DNA of 64,000 nt from Planomonospora sp. ID67723. GTDB taxonomy: Bacteria > Actinomycetota > Actinomycetes > Streptosporangiales > Streptosporangiaceae. Below are positions 61,102 to 64,000 of this stretch, piece by piece; the first letter of the stretch is position 1, and each line of letters starts with the position of its first letter. The DNA lies in contig NZ_JABTEZ010000001.1 of NCBI RefSeq assembly GCF_015711605.1, positions 1,082,001 to 1,146,000 of the forward strand, written 5' to 3'. A program made the position numbers and the translations under genes. A model generated the notes under the pieces. The model made no database searches, was not told the origin of the DNA, and was given only the letters and a program-made list of their open reading frames with translations.

Positions 61102-63856
61102 GGTCGTTCACCTCCTGGTGAGATGCCGGGAGCCGCTCTGTGCGGTCCCCGTCGCCGTCGCCGTCCCGGATGGGAGCGGCGAGTCTGGGGGCGTCATCCG
61201 TCATCCACAGCCGTGGGAGGCGGTGACGCAGCCGGAGGAGGAAGGCGAGGGTGCCCGCCGTTCCTCCGAGGAAGGTGGGGGAGAAGCGGTCGTCGAGCCC
61301 GGGGACGAGCAGCCGGCCGGAGTGGTCGGCCGCCCGGAGCTCCAGGCAGCCCGCCAGGTCCCGCGCCCACCGGCGGTAGCGGTCCTCACCGGTGAAGGCG
61401 GCCATGTCGAGCAGGAACTCGCCGTCGCCGGAGAGTCCGTGGCACGGCACCGTGCCGGACTGCCACCGGGTGCGGTGCACCGCCGTCGCCGCCCGGCGCG
61501 CGAGGTCCAGGGCGAGCGGGTCGCCGGTGGCGTTCCAGTACCGCACGAGAAAGGAGCCGACTCCGGACGATCCGCTGCACCAGTGCGGCCTGCGCGGGCG
61601 CGCCGTCTCCGGGTCGCCGCGCAGGGTCGGCCACCAGGCGGTGTCCCCGTCCTGCTCCGCGTACGCGCACAGGGCGCGGGCGATCTCGTCCACGGTCGCC
61701 GCCCAGTCCGGCCGGTCGAACTCCCGGCTCGCGTGCAGCAGCGCGGTCCCGATCCCGGCGATGCCGTGCGCGAAGCCGACGTGGTCGGCTCCGGCGAGGC
61801 CGGAGTCGAACGTCTCCGGCGTCGGCCACCGCGGGTGTCCGTCCAGGTGGGACCGGGCGTCGTGCAGGTTCTGGAACGTCTCGGCGGCGCGTTCCCGGAG
61901 CGCGGGGTCTCCCGACCGCAGCGCGACCCGCAGGACCGCCATGCCGCACCCGGCCAGCCCGTGGGTGACGTCGGGGCTGGGATGGTCCGTCGGAAGCAGG
62001 GCCGCGGCCCGCACCGCGAACCGTGCCAGTTCGGTGTCGCCCACGGCCGTCGCCGCGTCGTGCAGCGCCCAGACCGCTCCGGAGCGCCCGAAGTACAGGC
62101 CGGGCCGCCACAGGTTCTCCTCCTCCAGCCGCCGCCGCAGCCAGCCGGAGAGCGCGGTGACCGCGGTGGCCACCGCGGCCGCGGGGGGAACGGCGTCCGC
62201 GGCGGACGGCTCCGCCGCGGACAGGGCCTGGGTCAGGACGGCGAGGAATCCCGCCGCGCCGCCGTTCACCGAGCACGGGTCCACCTCGATCCCGTCGGCG
62301 GGATCGGACCAGGGCGAGGAGCCGCCGCCGCGCCGGTCCACGGCCGCCACCAGGTGCGCGATCCCGTCGCCGATCAACCGGTCGGTCCGGTGCGGGGGCG
62401 GGGCCGCACCCTCGTGGAAGGCCAGGTCCGAGGGGAGACCGGAGAGGAACCGCTCGCACCGCTCCAGCGACCAGCGCCGCTCCGGTTCCGCCGCGAGCAG
62501 TCCTTCCACGAGGGGCCGCAGCAGGGAGAGCGTGGGGTTGGACGCGGCCACCGCCGCGACCCCGCTGGGGCCCGGCGGTTCCAGGTGGGCGCCGACCGCC
62601 AGGAAGTACATCATCGCGCCGAGGCTGTAGAGGTCGGCACCCGGATCCGGCGCGGGCCGGAGCTCTCCGACGTGCCCGGCCGACTCCGGCGCCAGGTAAC
62701 CCCTGGTACCGCCCACCATGATCACGGCGCCCGGCGCGGTCGCGTGCTCCAGGTCGATGAGCCGGAGTTCGCCGTCCGGCAGCAGCATCACGTTGTTCGG
62801 GGAGAGGTCGCGGAACACGTATCCCCGGCCGTGGACCGCCTTCAGCAGTCCGACCAGCCGCCGGGCGATCGGCAGGACCGCCGGCGCTCCGTTGCCGAAC
62901 CCGCTGTCGCCCAGCGGTCCGGCGCCCCGGTCCGACCATCGCTGCAGGGTGATTCCGGGGAGGAACTCCTCGACGAGGAAGGCGTGCCCGCCCTGCTCGA
63001 AGAAGTCCACCACGGCCGGCACGGCGCCGGTGCCCGCGAGTCCCTCCAGGCAGGAGCGCTCTTCCGCTATCCGGTCCCGCGCGTCCCGGCCGCTCAGATC
63101 GGCGCACGCGTGCGGGCGGCCTTCCTTGACGGCCACCCGGTGCCCGGTCCTGGTGTCCTCGGCGAGATACACCCCGCCGCGGTTGGCATGCCGTACGGCT
63201 TCCCGCACGATGAACCGGTCGTTCAGCATGACCGCGGCCGCTCCGGGGCGCCGGCCCTTCGCCGGAGCCTCGAACGGGCAGACCGCGAACGGTGGCGGGG
63301 AGAAGCGCGGCTGCCGTTCGTCGAGGAGGAGCGCACCCTCGGGGGAGAGCAGCCGGATCTCGTAGAATCCGTCGTTGCCGAGCACTCTGTGCCCGCCGAA
63401 GGCGCCGTAGCGGTAGTGCACGATTCCGCCGGCCCGGAAAGGCCGGTCGGAGAGGATCACGGGTCCGGGCAGGCCCAGAGTCGCCTCGTCCAGGAGGGCG
63501 GCCAGGCGCACCGACTCGGCGTCGTCGCGCGGGTAGGCGGTGACGAACTTTCCGGCCTGTGCGCGACCACAGTGCGGTTCGAGGAGGGTCCAGTAGTCGT
63601 CCAGCCGGGCGGGGAACTTGAAGGCGCAACCGGCGGCGATCAGCACGTGCGCGACGCGGGAGAGCACCACGGGAGCGGAGAGCATGGTCGCCGACACGTG
63701 GAGCTTCCAGCCCTGGTCGGGCAGCGGATAAGCCTCCGGGGCGAGTTTGCACCAGAAGCCGTCCTCGGTGACCGACCAGTTCCGCGTACTCATGCGGCCG
63801 AGTTCGGCGGTCACGATGTCGCGCAATACGGAAGGGTCCTGCGGACGGGCTTTCAC
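61085..63856 (-). CDS. lanKC: LanKC/LanL-type lanthionine synthetase
   Basis: A 923-residue three-domain enzyme: lyase (residues about 1-200, with the RamC-like VHYRYGAF at 146-153), Ser/Thr kinase (about 210-480; Lys244 in VAVKEGRPH, FRDLSPNN with Asp350, IDLEHA with Asp368) and LanC-like cyclase (about 500-880). The cyclase keeps all three zinc ligands, Cys760 in HWCSGSSGVG and Cys805-His806 in PCHGLSG, plus FAHGIAGIG (His697). Class III enzymes usually lack these ligands and class IV enzymes keep them. The protein phosphorylates and eliminates Ser/Thr in the precursor and closes thioether rings. GTG start, weak ribosome site. It overlaps lanA by 17 nt. Confidence 0.9.
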   Translation of the reverse strand: MKARPQDPSVLRDIVTAELGRMSTRNWSVTEDGFWCKLAPEAYPLPDQGWKLHVSATMLSAPVVLSRVAHVLIAAGCAFKFPARLDDYWTLLEPHCGRAQAGKFVTAYPRDDAESVRLAALLDEATLGLPGPVILSDRPFRAGGIVHYRYGAFGGHRVLGNDGFYEIRLLSPEGALLLDERQPRFSPPPFAVCPFEAPAKGRRPGAAAVMLNDRFIVREAVRHANRGGVYLAEDTRTGHRVAVKEGRPHACADLSGRDARDRIAEERSCLEGLAGTGAVPAVVDFFEQGGHAFLVEEFLPGITLQRWSDRGAGPLGDSGFGNGAPAVLPIARRLVGLLKAVHGRGYVFRDLSPNNVMLLPDGELRLIDLEHATAPGAVIMVGGTRGYLAPESAGHVGELRPAPDPGADLYSLGAMMYFLAVGAHLEPPGPSGVAAVAASNPTLSLLRPLVEGLLAAEPERRWSLERCERFLSGLPSDLAFHEGAAPPPHRTDRLIGDGIAHLVAAVDRRGGGSSPWSDPADGIEVDPCSVNGGAAGFLAVLTQALSAAEPSAADAVPPAAAVATAVTALSGWLRRRLEEENLWRPGLYFGRSGAVWALHDAATAVGDTELARFAVRAAALLPTDHPSPDVTHGLAGCGMAVLRVALRSGDPALRERAAETFQNLHDARSHLDGHPRWPTPETFDSGLAGADHVGFAHGIAGIGTALLHASREFDRPDWAATVDEIARALCAYAEQDGDTAWWPTLRGDPETARPRRPHWCSGSSGVGSFLVRYWNATGDPLALDLARRAATAVHRTRWQSGTVPCHGLSGDGEFLLDMAAFTGEDRYRRWARDLAGCLELRAADHSGRLLVPGLDDRFSPTFLGGTAGTLAFLLRLRHRLPRLWMTDDAPRLAAPIRDGDGDGDRTERLPASHQEVNDHVLRR

Positions 63857-63975
63857 CTGGGCTCACTCTCGGTCGGCGCGGTTCTGCCGCGCGGGACGTT
63901 AAGAGCAGGCGAGTCCCGTCAGGGGTGTCCGGCGGGTCTCGCTGACCTCGGCCCTGACGTTTGTCGAGCGTTCTT

Positions 63976-63995
63976 GCAAATCACTTGTGATCTGC
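63976..63995. promoter_or_regulatory. Palindrome upstream of the lanthipeptide operon
   Basis: An imperfect 20-bp palindrome with core ATCAC-TT-GTGAT (63980-63991) and outer GCA/TGC arms, 120-140 nt before the synthetase start. It is a candidate operator for a pathway regulator that may lie beyond the window edge. Confidence 0.45.
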
Positions 63996-64000
63996 TTGAC

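Overview
The window reads as chromosome of a high-GC actinomycete, most likely a filamentous member of the Streptosporangiaceae (Streptosporangium/Nonomuraea type). The grounds are very high GC with strong GC3 bias, two conservon-type signalling operons, a furA-katG pair, a maleylpyruvate-isomerase/mycothiol-type protein, many GTG starts, several apparently leaderless regulator genes, and a lanthipeptide locus. The family placement is inference; no rRNA or marker tree is available here. No tRNA, rRNA, insertion sequence, prophage or CRISPR array was seen.

Layout. 1-3391: end of a mannoside-use operon (beta-mannosidase, ROK sugar kinase, mannose-6-phosphate isomerase). 3399-8560: a small membrane protein with its XRE regulator, an SDR/TetR unit, an NmrA-like reductase and a NarL-type two-component system. 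8535-12790: an isolated SecY and the furA-katG oxidative-stress pair. 12907-20207: four redox/regulator neighbourhoods, three of them divergent oxidoreductase/regulator pairs (MDR/MarR, OYE/ArsR, MDR/HxlR) and one a TetR with two PH-domain membrane proteins. 20233-26089: small proteins, a VOC protein, and the xylose module (ROK repressor divergent from xylA-xylB) followed by a DUF998 membrane protein. 26236-33115: two conservons tail to tail, cvnA-B-C on + meeting cvnD-C-B-A on -, with only one GTPase between them. 33344-36596: three tandem coupled micro-ORFs leading into an acyltransferase, then a small NfeD/OB-like protein and a flotillin. 36651-39926: MBL-fold protein, DinB/MDMPI protein, an Asp-rich calcium-binding-type small protein, and an SDR. 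40097-49549: a polysaccharide locus transcribed both ways from one 57-nt promoter region, with UDP-GlcNAc 2-epimerase, UDP-ManNAc dehydrogenase, three glycosyltransferases and a secreted TIM-barrel-like protein. 49569-53800: Nudix/winged-helix regulator, HisC-type aminotransferase, EamA exporter, winged-helix regulator. 54025-59085: MurA, PurC, PurD and CorA. 59098-64000: a compact lanthipeptide locus on the minus strand (lanthionine synthetase, a 36-residue precursor, ABC exporter).

The likeliest new biology is the lanthipeptide locus. The precursor overlaps the synthetase gene by 17 nt and has a tiny core with one Ser, two Cys and one Thr. Its synthetase has RamC-like lyase and kinase parts but keeps all three LanC zinc ligands. 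Other strong points are the convergent conservons sharing one GTPase, the array of GTGA-coupled micro-ORFs before the acyltransferase, and five DnaA-box-like 9-mers inside the xylose repressor gene where codon choice departs from its surroundings.
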